From positions 9,441,134-9,505,133 of the forward strand of contig OY986965.1 in assembly GCA_963920575.1 (NCBI GenBank): DNA of 64,000 nt, given 5' to 3'. Numbering within the stretch: the stretch's first letter is position 1; each line of letters begins with the position of its first letter. The DNA is from Narthecium ossifragum (lineage: Eukaryota; Streptophyta; Magnoliopsida; Dioscoreales; Nartheciaceae). The notes under the pieces are model-generated. The model ran no database searches. It saw only the letters and a program-made list of their open reading frames with translations, and was not told where the DNA came from. Both the position numbers and the translations under genes were made by a program. Positions 34,201 to 46,038 of this stretch are shown piece after piece.

Positions 34201-35871
34201 TTAACATCTGCTTCATCCAACAATATGGCAGAATATGAAGCTCTCATTATAGGCTTGGAGATAGCCTCAGAAATGGGGATGGATCCGCTTATAGCCTATG
34301 GAGACTCCCAGCTCATTGTGAATCAACTTCTCGGCGTGTATGCTGTCAAAAAGGAAGAATTAGTCCCATACTATCAAAAAGCCAAAGGACTCATTAGCTC
34401 TTTCAGGGAGCTGAAGATCCAGCATGTCCCAAGGTCACAAAACCAAAAGGCAGATGCATTGGCTAGTCTTGCTGCAGCTATGTCCCTCTCACCTACAGAA
34501 GTACTAGAAATCAGAGTAGAGGAAAGACGAGTCCTTCCCCCTCTTCTCGAAGAAATTCCAACTAAACAACTACCGGTGCTCATTAATGCCATCTCCACAT
34601 CTGAAGTTAATATAGAAGATTGGAGAACCCCGCTTTCGAATTATCTCATGTCTGGAGCGCTCCCTTCTGATGCCCAAGAAAGACAAAAGCTAAGAAGAAG
34701 AGCGACAAAGTACACATATATTGACAACACACTTTACAGAAGATCCTTCGACGGGCTCTTGCTGCGGTGTCTCTCTAGCGAAGAAGCAGCGTCAGCTCTC
34801 GAAGAAGTCCATTCGGGTGTATGTGGAGCACATCATTCTGGCCCCAAGTTATACCACCAGCTGAAACACTTGGGATATTATTGGCCCTCCATGGTGCGAG
34901 ATTCCATTGAACATGCTCGGAAATGTCATGTGTGCCAAATTCACGCTGACTTTATACATATGCCTCCAGAGCCACTTTATCCTACAAATATATCCTGGCC
35001 TTTCGAGGCATGGGGATTGGATGTAGTTGGCCCTATTCAACCTTCGTCGTCAAGAGGGCATTGCTATATCCTGGCAGCTACAGATTACTTCTCCAAATGG
35101 GCAGAAGCAATCCCCTTAAAAGACGTGAAGGCTGAAACAGTGGTACTTTTCATCAAAACACAGATTGTGTACCGATTCTGAGTCCCGGCAAGACTCATCT
35201 CGGACAATGGCACACCATTTAAGAATAGAAATGTAGAAAAATTTTGTGCCAAGTTCAAAATTAAACACCATTTTTCTTCGGCATATAACGCCGCAGCTAA
35301 TGGACAAGCAGAAGCTTTCAATAAGGTTCTCTGCAAACTCCTAAAGAAAGTAGTTCACAAAAATAAGAAAGAGTGGCATGAAAAACTGCTGGAGAACCTG
35401 TGGGCATATCGCACCACAGTAAGAACTCCAACGGGGGCAACCCCTTATTCTCTTGTCTTCGGAGGTGAGGCCGTCCTTCCCCTCGAAGTGCAGATCCCTT
35501 CTCTCAGAGTAGCTTTGCAAGGACAACTGACAGAAGACCAAATGGCCAAGTTAAGACTTGAAGAGCTCGATAGCTTAGAAGAAAAGCGACTAGAGGCCCA
35601 GCAGAGGCTGGAAATGTATCAAGCAAGGATCTCCAGAGCTTTTGACAAAAAAGTGAAGTGTCGTTCCTTCAAAGTAGGAGACCTTGTCCTCGCCGTAGTC
35701 CGGCCGATGATTGTTACAAGAAGGACCAAGGGGAAGTTCGAACCCAAGTGGGAAGGGCCATTCATAGTACAAGAGGTTTATACCAGCGGGGCTTACAAGA
35801 TCGTTTCTCCAGATGGTGAATATACCCCACCACCGGTGAACGGTAAATTCTTAAAGCGTTATTATTCTTAA
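31225..35871 (+). pseudogene. pol of element B: protease, RT, RNase H, archaeal-type RNase H, integrase
   Basis: One reading frame of about 1549 codons with two internal TGA stops (33571-33573 and 35179-35181). Domains in order: protease with LDCGSAINLLP (near 31545); RT with IVPVKKKNGQLRLCIDF, FMDGYSGYNQIKM and YVDDLVVK (33229-33252); tethered RNase H (33640-33930); a second RNase H with YFDGACMRSGAGAG, NNMAEYEALI and AYGDSQLIVNQ (34110-34480); integrase with HARKCHVCQIH, GLDVVGP, ISDNGTPF and NGQAEAFNK (34800-35340) and a C-terminal WEGPFIVQEV. The protease has Cys where most retropepsins have Ser or Thr after the catalytic Asp. The first stop falls just after the RT, the second just before the second integrase acid. 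Confidence 0.9.
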
Positions 35872-35879
35872 ATGTAATA

Positions 35880-37165
35880 TGTTCCAAGCTTCACGAGCCT
35901 AAACTGAAAGCAATGACACTCTAAGCCATATGAGTATAAACTGTTGGCAAAACACAAATTTAAACATATCATGCTCCAAACTGCATGAGCTTAAACTGCA
36001 AGTAATGACACTCCAAGCTTTACGAGTATAAACTAAAAGCAAAATGCCAGAAAGCTCCATAAACCACAGATTTTATTACACAATGCTCCAAACTTCATGA
36101 GCCTAAACTGAAAGCAATGATACTCTAAGCCATATGAGTATAAACTGTTGGCAAAACACAAATTTAAACATATCATGCTCCAAACTGCATGAGCTTAAAC
36201 TGCAAGTAATGACACTCCAAGCTTTACGAGTATAAACTAAAAGCAAAATGCCAGAAAGCTCCATGAACCCAAGTTCCAAACACACAAATGCTTCAAGCTT
36301 CACGAGCCTAAACTGAAAGCAATGATACTCCAAGCCATATGAGTATAAACTGTTGGCAAATCACAAATTTTATTACACAATGCTCCGAGCTTCACGAGCC
36401 TAAACTGACAGCACACACAAAATATATGTATGCTTCAAGCTTCACGAGCCTAAACTGAAGCAATATTACTCTAAGCCTTGCGAGTATAAACTATAGGCAC
36501 AACATTTTCTCATCCGCTTTGCTCCGAGCTTCATGAGCCTAAACTGACAGCATACAAAAAAACATATATGCTCCAAGCTTCACGAGCCTAAACTGAAAGC
36601 AATGATACTCTAAGCCATATGAGTATAAACTGTTGGCAAAATACAAATTTAAACATATCATGCTCCAAACTGCATGAGCTTAAACTGTAAGTAATGACAC
36701 TCCAAGCTTTACGAGTATAAACTAAAAGAAAAATGCCAAAAAGCTCCATAAACCACAAATTTTATTACACAATGCTCCGAGCTTCACGAGCCTAAACTGA
36801 AAGCAATGATACTTCAAGCCATATGAGTATAAACTGTTGGCAAACCACAAATTTTATTACACAATGCTCCGAGCTTCACGAGCCTAAACTGACAGCACAC
36901 AAAAAATATATGTATGCTCCAAGCTTCACGAGCCTAAACTTAAGCAATATTACTCTAAGCCTTGCGAGTATAAACTATAGGCACAACATTTTCTCATCCG
37001 CTTCGCTCCGAGCTTCACGAGCCTAAACTGACAGCACAAAAAAAAATATGCTCCAAGCTTCACGAGCCTAAACTGCAAGCAATGATACTCCAAACCATAC
37101 GAGTATAAACTATCAGTAAAACATAAATTTTAACATATAAGCCCCAAGTTTCACGGGCCTAAACT
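35880..37165 (+). repeat. degenerate tandem repeat array 3' of pol in element B
   Basis: Two alternating phrases recur for about 1.3 kb: a GCTCC(A/G)AGCTTCACGAG type with CCTAAACTGA(A/C)AGCA, and a variant ACTCCAAGCCATATGAG with TATAAACTGTTGGCA. Both share C.AGC....GAG..TAAACT. There are several dozen units, plus longer-period repeats (36060-36250 resembles 35880-36050). No conserved reading frame runs through it. Confidence 0.9.
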
Positions 37166-39265
37166 GATAAGCACATGTGTATTTGAAGTCTTGAAAAAAA
37201 CAAGTCCAAAACATTTATGCAAAAAAAAAAAGAGCTATCGACATGCTTGGAGACAAGCTCAAGCTCACTGCATCAACCCCCATCGTCGACGGAAATCTAC
37301 CCCATAAGCATCATTATCTCCTTCGCGCCGATCTACATCTCCAGCGAAATTTGTCCTGGCTCTTGCTTAACCTTAGCTGTGAAACTTCACTTATGGCAAT
37401 CCTATCATAAAGCAAAGATAGGCAATATGTGAAGTCACGAAGCTCCAAAATGGAAAAGGAAAGGACAAAGAAAGGAGAAATCCAAATAAAGACAAAACCA
37501 AAAAAATAGCAGGGGGCAACACGCGACCCAAGGGCCTCATGCTGCCACCCCTCTTCCTTATCTTCTTCCTTCATCTCGTCTCTGCTTCCGTCGGCCGATC
37601 TGCCAGCATGGTGCCATCCGAGCTTGCGCTTCCTCGCGACTTCCGCCAAGATCGTCACCGAACTCTTGACCCGTCGCCGGCCTCCGTCGTCGACCTATTC
37701 CTCCTTCACTGATCAAGCCTCATGAAGAAGTACAAAAGAGGGATCGCCGGTCTTCTACGCCGTCGCCCACCTTCCTCGAGCCCGAGGATCACCGTCGCCG
37801 TCCTCGATCCAGTCCAAGGAGAGAACCCCCTGGCGCATCTTCATCGCGGAGTCCCAGAGACGTCGGCGAGACATCAGATCCAACCCAGGGGTGGCCGTCC
37901 CTCACCGCCGCGCACAGCCGCGAGCCCGTCGCAACAACCCATACCCAGCGAAACCCATCCCACCGACAGCCTCTAGCAACCCACGCGACTCGCCGGCCTT
38001 TGGAGAGGAGCGGGGTATCAAGAAAGAAGAAGACCTCCGGCGCACCCTCACTGAGGAGCTCCGTCGCCGTTCGTGGTCCGATCCAAGAGGGGAGCGTCCG
38101 TCGCCATCCGAGGCTTCAAGCTCGCGGCATCAATGGCCCTCCGAGATCTTCTTCAGCGACGTCCTCATCTCCCCCCGACGCTGAGCTTCTGAGCACGGAT
38201 GGCGGTTTCCCCTGTTCCAGATAGCAGCTTCCCCTGTTCCAGCTTGCCCTTCTCTGGTGCTAGCCGGCTTCATCGAGTCCAGCTGCCACGGCGATGGAGG
38301 TCATACACCAGCTTCGACGATTGACGCCACCAGCATCGACGGTCGACGCCACCAGCATCGACGGTCGACGCCACCAGCATCGACGGTCGACGCCACCAGC
38401 ATCGACGGTCGACGCCACCAGCATCGACGGTCGACGCCACCATCATCGACGGTCGACGCCACCAGCTTCATTGGTCAACGCCACTAGCTTCGACACGCGA
38501 ACGGCCCAGCCTTCGACGCACGAACGGCCCAGCCTTCGACGCTCGGACGGCACCCTTCGACGCTCGGGAGACACTCTTCAATGCCACCAGCTTCGACGCT
38601 TGGATGGCTCAGCCTTCGACGCTCGGACAACATTCCTTCGAGGCCACCAGCTTCGACGCTCGAGCGACATTCCTCGACTCCACCGGATATCCCTTCTCCG
38701 GCAAAGTTCGGATCAGCACAACGCCACCTCTTCTACTCTGGCGAGTACGCCCTGCCACTGTCAAAAAAAAAAAAGGAAGAAGAGCAGAACAACCCAAGGG
38801 TCCCCCGTCTTGGTGCCCTCATTGCAAAATTGCTATCCATGCTACATCAAGATCTTGAAGAGAAGAGGGAGAATGGGGGCTTTCTTCACAAAATACGAAT
38901 CTCTAGCAACATGCAAGAACGGAGCTCGCATTATATACGGGCTGAACAAATGTCAAACAGAGAAAGAAAAGAAAGAGATCTCAAAACTTTCACATGCCGG
39001 CACCTCTTGCGAGCTACATTGGCCTCCACACTAAACTCAAGAGCATCGCCGAGAGACCAACTAGCACACGCCACTGCTTCAAGTTGCTCGTCAGATTCAC
39101 GATCACCATCTTGTGCTACACCACACCTTCCCTATGGCATGGAGAAGTCATCCCAAATTTAAACGTGAACTCTAATATACCACAAATTCCCCGTGCATAC
39201 AAAGGTCTTCGAGCCTTGCGTGTTCAAATTACAACAATCTCACACGCAAGCCTCGAGGGGGCATC
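37166..39265 (+). other. non-coding 3' region of element B
   Basis: GC-rich from about 37540 to 38700, with several overlapping open frames of low complexity and no recognisable domain. It contains the 22-bp minisatellite at 38323-38476 and an A11 tract near 38764. It ends with CCTCGAGGGGGCATC, the likely polypurine tract, directly before the 3' LTR. A captured host fragment is possible but not identified. Confidence 0.5.
38323..38476 (+). repeat. 22-bp minisatellite, about seven units
   Basis: Unit GACGCCACCAGCATCGACGGTC starts at 38323, 38345, 38367, 38389, 38411, 38433 and 38455. Five units are near identical, the sixth has CATC for CAGC, and the seventh diverges to CTTCATTGG. Being 22 bp, the array reads in all three frames as the same peptide series. 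Confidence 0.95.
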
Positions 39266-41489
39266 TGTAGACACCAATTTTGACTAAAGTCAAAATTTGG
39301 AGTATTTACGAAACTGCCCCTATCCGCCTTAAACATCACTTAAAGTCACACCACCAAGCATAGAAGCCCGAATGCTTATAGAGCACACATACACTGCTCT
39401 ATATGCGATCCTCTACGGTTTTGATGGTATCCTACACAAATTGGGAGAACAAAGGGTGTTTTGGTAATTTTACCCGCCCAAGGGTATTTTAGGAATTCAG
39501 GGCAAAATACATACCCGGACTCTCTAAAATATCCTATCATAACCCTATATAGCTTTTACGGCATCCTACAAAAGCTAAGTCGATATAGGGGCATTTTGGT
39601 AATTTTATCACATCAAGGGTATTTTGGGGATTTAAGTGAAATATATTATTACACTCTCTCCTATACTCCATCATGCCTTTTATATCGTTCAGATAACATC
39701 CTACTTAAATTAAAAGGACTAGGGGGCATTTTGGTAATTTTGTCCACCAAGGGTATTTTGGGAATTTTGACTAAAATATGTGTTCAGGATCCCTACAATA
39801 TCTAAGAAATATCCCCGTATGGTTCTTTATAATATTTTATACAAACCGAAAGCATAAAGGGCATTTCGGTAAGGTTTACCTTCTAGGGGTATTTTCGCCA
39901 TTCTAGCCAAATATAGGAGTGACCCACTTACAACATTCCAAAATAATCCATGGTGGTTTTGAAGGTATCCTATATAAACCAAAAAACATGAAAAATGGTA
40001 TTTTGGTCATTTAGCCCCTCGGGGGTATTTTGGTCATTTACTCTAAATGCACATTTTCCACATACACATGACAAATATGCTCAACCCTTTAAAGTATCAT
40101 ATACTTTAGGGGTATTCTTGTCCAAAACATATATGGACTCTACACCAACCAAAGTACCAAAAGGGTATTTTGGTAATTTCACCCTCATATCAGCCTTCTT
40201 AAAACTTTGATGGCATCCTACACAAGTTACGATGGCTGAGGGTATTTTGGTCATTTTAAACCTCTAGGGTATAATTGTCCAAAATATATGTAAAGACACC
40301 TCTACCTGCTTAAGGGGTATTTCGGTCCAAAAACATATATGACCGATAAAAATGGTATTTTGGTAATTTACACTTATCCCCTTGCCAAAGGGCATTAAGG
40401 TTATTGTCTATACCATGTTCAAATATTTGAAAATTCTAGAAAATATTCAAAATTTGAACAAATATGAAATTCAAATTCAAATTCAGGATTCGAATTCAAA
40501 TATATTTGATATCCCCAACCGTAAATCTAAACCACCTAAATCCTATCATCTTAACCACCCAAATCTCAACTCCCCAACCAAATTTCAAATCTAAAATCAG
40601 CCTAACCAACCTCTCCTAACACCTATAAATAGAGGGGGAGAGGGGTGAAGGCTCGGAGAAGAGGCATTTGAGAGCAAAGCCACACTCTGAAAGAGAGGAG
40701 GCTGAGCTCTGAAAATCTAAAATTTGTTCTTCGCGTTCTTCGTGTTCTTGAAAGTCCTTCAAGAGATAGCACAACCCACGTGGATTTCAATCCACCCGTT
40801 GGGAGTGGCTATTGATTCTTGAAGTTCTTCAAGAAATAACGAGACCCGGGTGGATCCAGATCCACTCGCGGAAGTTGGCTATTGATTCTTGAAGTTTCTT
40901 CAACTCTGGAGATCCTTCACTAACTTTTGGAGATCTTGAAGTAGCTCCTTCATCAACTCCCAAGGGTCCGACACCAAGTCCTCCAGCAGCTCCTGAAGGA
41001 TCCACAGCAAGCCCACCACCAACTCCTAGAGCAAGTCCTTCATCAAATCGACAAGATCCTACAACAAATTCTTCAGCTCTTGGGGTTCTCCCAACCGAGC
41101 CTCTATCAATTTTGAAGACCTGCAGCAACTCCCAGGAGATTAAGAAGGAAGACCAAGGTAGATCAACACCAACAACAAGGGTGAGGGTTGGAGGCTTCGC
41201 CTCCACCCAATACCCCTTCTACTTCTTCCTTTCTCTCTTTTTAGATGATGTAATAGGATTTTAAGTCTCGGATCCTTAATCAGGGGTCTTCCCTACGGGG
41301 ATGTAAATGATGGGTTGCCAGTCTCATCATGAGTATGCATGTCCAAAGAGAAAGAGATATGCAGCTTGTGATGATACAGGGAACTCAGGAGTGTTGTTCT
41401 CACAATCTCCCACCACATGTAAATCGACTTTTGATCACAATAAAATGGGCAAACATCTCACCCCGAGACAGCGATTTTATTGTCGAACA
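39266..41489 (+). repeat. 3' LTR of element B (2224 bp)
   Basis: It runs TGTAGACACC to GTCGAACA, matching the 5' LTR at 25488-27727 almost throughout, and is followed by the GACTT target duplication at 41490-41494. Confidence 0.95.
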
Positions 41490-41635
41490 GACTTCTTCAT
41501 CGTCCTCTTGGGGAATCTCCTTTAAACAATCTAAGTCGTTCATTTCCTGTGTGACGAACGCTTCTACCTGATAAGCCATTATCTTGGCTTTTAAGCCCGT
41601 TACAGCGGCCCAATTTCTCTCATTGTGTGGACCCA

Positions 41636-42280
41636 TCACTGTAGCTTTGAGGCCGATGCTCGGCCAGCTCTGGGTGCAAAGACCACTGAGGTTGGTCTCG
41701 TAGGATCGAATAATTCCGCCACGCGCTCCCTTAGCGTGACACCATTCTCGAACACCACCTTCAGCGTATTGTCGATTTGGAGGAACTGTAACGGACCATA
41801 GTTGCAGTTGTAGAAGGACGCCTCCACAGCATGAGTGTCCATACTATAAGGCATATTATCGGTCATAATGGACTCGACATTTCCCTCAGCGTTCCATAAA
41901 AACAAGCATTGATGGAGGGAGGATGGAACGCATTGACTGCCATCAATCCAGTCTCGACCAAGTAAGACATTGTAGCTGGTTGTCGAGTCCATAACAAAGA
42001 ACGTTGTCATCCTTGTAACGCTTCCAACCTTAATGTCTAAAGGAAGAATTCCCTTTGCAGGGGCTGGGACTCCACTAAATCCTGCTAGCGTGATGTCCGT
42101 GGTTATAAGATCGCTATCGGTCTTGCCCAACTTCTTCATCATTTTAGCAGGAATGACGTTCACTGTCGCCCCGGTGTCGATCAGAACCCTGCTCACAGGA
42201 ATACCGTTGATCTCGGCTTTAATATGTAAGGGTCGCAGGTGACATGTCATTCCTTCTGACGGTCGATCGAACACAACTTT
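41636..42280 (-). pseudogene. protease region of element A
   Basis: An aspartic protease with the canonical LIDTGATVNVIPA, then ITLAGFSG and YNVLLGRDWI, the flap and second-half motifs of retropepsins. It would cut the polyprotein. The frame is open for 213 codons but is separated from gag upstream by frame changes (42219-42640) and from RT by element B at 41489. Confidence 0.85.
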
Positions 42281-42436
42281 GTCCTGACCTTGATAATCTT
42301 TCGTATGGGACTTGGACGATGACTGAGATCGATCTTGAACTGTTTTGCCTTTGGCTTTGGCTGCAACATGGACAACCTCTGGGCCTTCTTGTCCATCCCA
42401 TGATGGCCATGGCTGATCAGTGTGCTTGTGTTCTCG

Positions 42437-44520
42437 CTATGCCTCCGTTGTTTCTACGTCCCAACCAGTTGGAATGATTGGCGCGTCGTCGACTTGTTGA
42501 GCGTACTTGGCTACGTCACCCTTGGAAACCCATTTCTTTATACGAGGATCGCCGTAACAAACTAGATAATCGAACTTACCACTTGGTTTACCCTGAGTAC
42601 TTATAACTGGGTTGCCCACCTTGTAGAGCTCCATCAACAGCTTCTTCTAGGAGATATTCCTTCTCGTCGCTTCTTCATGGACCTTGATGGGAACCTCCAC
42701 TTCTACCCACTCGACATCCTCGACCATGGGCTCTTCCTCCTCATCGCCCCAGCCAGTTGGGATAATTGTTGTAGACGCCGACGGAACAATCTGGGCGACG
42801 ACTTCTATCTTCTTGACAAGACGCTTCACCTTCACGTCCCCATAAACCCGCAGGTAATCATATCGGCCACTTGGCTGGCCACCTGGTCCAACTGCTAGAT
42901 TACCTTCCTCATATAGCTGTCGTAGGAGTTGCTCTGTAGATATGTTCCTCCTCTGAGCCTCTTCCACAACATTTATTTTTTCTTCAACCTCGACGTATTC
43001 ATCTTCATCGTCGAGTATTAGGCTCACTGGTGCTGAATCATCAGCTTCATCGACCAAGGTGGCTGACGCCTCTCCGTCTTCATCGACCAGAGTGGTTGAC
43101 GTTCCGTCGTCGGCCATATATGATATCTCTGAGTTGCTTTCCACTGGACATTGTTGTCCAAAGCGGCTTGACAGAATGTAATTGTTGACGATGATAGATG
43201 GGAGTGTTCCAAATCGAATTATCTGGTTCCCTCCAGTCTCATCGTCATCGTCCTTACTTGGACGATGAAACTTGCTCTTAGACGACTCTGTTGCCTTGGA
43301 GACAGTAACATCATCTTCAATTTCCTCGGCTTCTTCAGTTTGACTTGGATCATTTTCTTGAGCTTGCTTGGCACTCATCATCTGGCCATACTTCTTCTGG
43401 TGTCGTCGGTACTGGGTCCTTGTCATCTCCTCCACTGGAACTGAGCGACGAGTGTAGCAGTTATAGTTGTACCACCTTTCTAGCTTGTATGGCTGAGGCA
43501 CAAAGTTCCTTGGGTAAGCTTGAGGCAGACCGCGATTCCACTGCCAGGGCTGTGGGCGATGGAATTTGGTCCCGAAGAACGGCGTTATTGGACGACTAAG
43601 GTCCCAGTGACATCTTGGGCAGACATGTGGAAGCGCTGGCTCCTTCCCTTTGTCTTGGCTGAGTCGGGCGAACACATCTGGACGACTATCATCCTGAGTT
43701 TCGTCGATGACAATCTTGAACTTTGGCAACTTGAAGTTTGCCACATCAGTCAACACCATCCCCACTGCAACAGAGTTGGGGAATGGGTTAGCATCAACTC
43801 CCATGTGTTTGGTTGGAAAACCAATCCTACCGGAGTCAATCGCATCATGCAAAACATTATAGAAAGCCAAACATTGATTAGTGTGATGTGACCAAGCATT
43901 ATGCCATTTACAATATCTTTTGTCCTTGATTTCATCAAGGCTTGGCATAGCATGTCCATCTTTCAGTTTGACTTGTTTATCTTTCAATAATTGATCAAAG
44001 ATTTGATCGGCCTTTGAAATATCAAAAGAAAACTTTCTTACTTGACGTTTACCGTCTCTGACTACTTCTTTACCCTTAAGTTCTCGCTCAAGTTTGGCAA
44101 GTGCTTTACATATATAAAGTTTTCCCTTTAGCAGCTCGGCCAAACAAACATCGTCCACATTGTAACTTTCCGCATCGAAATCACTAACTTGATTGATTTC
44201 ATAGTTAGTGTCTCTATAATAAGTCCCTTTAGACGATGATTTCATTTGATCGTCTTCTCTTAACAATTGCTCGTAGCATATAGCGCTAGTCAACAATTGG
44301 AAAAGATTGATGAAATCCCTATCTTGGAATTTTTTTTTAAGTTTAAAGGCTAATCCACTTTGATCGATTTTTACGAATTCCCTTTCAGGCAAGGGAATAA
44401 AGCACCTACTTCTCGCTCTTTTAAATCCTTGTAAGAATGACTCCGCATTCTCATCTGGCCGCTGCCTCAGTTGAGCTAAATCGGCCATTGTTATTTCTGG
44501 TTCTGACTTATAAAATTAAG
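42437..44520 (-). pseudogene. gag C-terminal half of element A
   Basis: A long frame (44488-42647) opens with the second half of the Retrotrans_gag domain (RQRPDENAESFLQGFKRARSRC) and contains a knuckle-like YCKWHNAWSHHTNQC near 43890-43935, then acidic repeats. A duplicated motif of the type QLYEEGNLAVGPGGQPSGRYDYL is read near 42860-42930 and again in altered form, in a shifted frame, at 42560-42640. Stops and shifts follow before the protease. Confidence 0.75.
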
Positions 44521-44542
44521 AATAGAATGCATGTTCCATTTG

Positions 44543-45999
44543 CTACCAACTTTGAATAGAATTGGGCGATAACTTGATGAACCATGAGTAAGTTACTCCG
44601 GATAAGGAGTTAGGGAACAACCTTAGTTTGACAAAGTCGTTTACTTCTCCACATTGCATGGAGAATTTCCCTATGTGTTCAATGGTCGATGTCTCGTCCA
44701 CACCAGAGAACATGGTGAACTCTGGAACTCTATAGTTCCTAGGAAATGGATACATCTTGTCAACCCAATCATGAAAAGGTTTTTTATAAATTGGACGAGT
44801 AGCTGGTCGTCCTAAACCTATTTGTTCTTGTAGAATTTCTGCTACTTGTTCTCGTAGAACATCGGCCTGATTGTAAAGATGATTATTATATACTTGATCA
44901 TATTGCTCGTTTGGGGATCAAGCATAATATGGGGGTGCTTCATATGGTCGATAGTTATTCTGATAAGGGATATAGCCCATTCGTTGACCATCGCCCATTC
45001 TCTGATTATAAAAATTATATCCTATTGGCCGATTACCTTGACCACCTAGTTGGCCAAAGTTATTCTGTGGAAACCATTGGCCCTGGCCATCCAAATTGTT
45101 ATTTTGGCCGATATTTTGGCCATTGTTTGGGAATACAAGATTTTGGCCATTAGGAGGAATTGGGTCACTTACACCTAGAGGCATTCCACCCATCGGCATC
45201 CCTTGATTAAGAGAAACTCCATTGTTTGGCACTCCAGGTGCTGGAGGAACAACACCGCTTTGCATCCATTGAGCGGGAGGGACACCATTGTTTGGCATTC
45301 CTCCTGGGGTAACACCTCACCGTTGGGAGGTGCTTGAGTCGGCAATGGAAATAATCCAGATGTTTGACCGATTAAGATCGGTCTTTGGCTATTGTCATTA
45401 TTCATCGATGGTCGATGATGGGTTGAACTAGTTTGACCGATTTGGCTATTTTGACCGATAAGGTTTTGGCTGTGCAATGGATTTTGCAAAAGAACAAAAC
45501 CGTTATTACCGTCAGGTCCCATAACCGTGTTGGGCGAAAAAGGATGATTGTTCTGAGTTGCGTTTTGGCCGAAAGGAATCATTGGCCTGACCGACCTAAC
45601 AACATTTTGCCCAGGATTCACATGTGGTAAAATCGCGTTGATAAAAGTCTGCATGGTATCAATAAAAGGCCTTAAAGCCACAGCGATGTGGTTGGCCATT
45701 TGTTGGTTATTAGCATGTAAAGCTTCATCGACCATAGTTAGGGCAGTTCTAGAAGTTATAACTCCTGAATCTAGGCCATCTCTGGCCGATGTGTTTCCTC
45801 GCTCCACAGAGCGATAGACCACCCTGTCACGATATTCTATATGTGGTTGCTCGAAGGGCGGAGGAATGACAGGTTCATTTGCACTAACATTTGGAATTGG
45901 TTGACCATCGCCGTGATCGGCGTTTCCACCACTACTATTAGTATCTAAACCAGTCCTAGTAACGACCATTCCATCTGGTACAATTTGACCGATTTCCAC
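44543..45999 (-). pseudogene. gag N-terminal half of element A
   Basis: It begins just inside the PBS with MEIGQIVPDGMVVTRTGLD. A Gln/Asn/Pro-rich region with several GQNxxN phrases follows, a frame change falls near 45300, and then comes the front of the Retrotrans_gag domain (YRVPEFTMFSGVDETSTIEH). The low-complexity Asn/Gln/Gly segment is typical of plant Ty3/gypsy gag leaders. Confidence 0.7.
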
Positions 46000-46015
46000 A
46001 AAGACTTGACACAGG

Positions 46016-46033
46016 GTCCCACCGGGCGTGCCA
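46016..46033 (-). other. primer binding site of element A
   Basis: On the minus strand TGGCACGCCCGGTGGGAC follows the LTR end after five T. It is the same 18 bases as in element B, which supports common lineage. Confidence 0.8.
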
Positions 46034-46038
46034 AAAAA

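Larger units (their letters stand above)
25488..41489 (+). mobile_element. element B: near-complete Tat-like Ty3/gypsy retrotransposon, 16.0 kb
   Basis: Two LTRs start TGTAGACACC and end GTCGAACA; the element is flanked by the direct 5-bp duplication GACTT (25483-25487 and 41490-41494). Order: LTR, PBS, ORF1/gag, protease, RT, RNase H, second RNase H, integrase, a 3.4-kb non-coding 3' region rich in tandem repeats, LTR. It inserted in the protease-RT linker of element A in the opposite orientation. LTR pairs are very similar and pol has few stops, so it is young but damaged. Confidence 0.95.

Noticed and set aside
35880..37165. CRISPR array
   Set aside because: The units are degenerate, the spacers are themselves repeats, and the context is a plant retrotransposon.
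37722..39162. A host gene captured in the 3' region of element B
   Set aside because: Frames are GC-driven, overlap each other, contain the 22-bp repeat and show no recognisable domain; kept only as a possibility.
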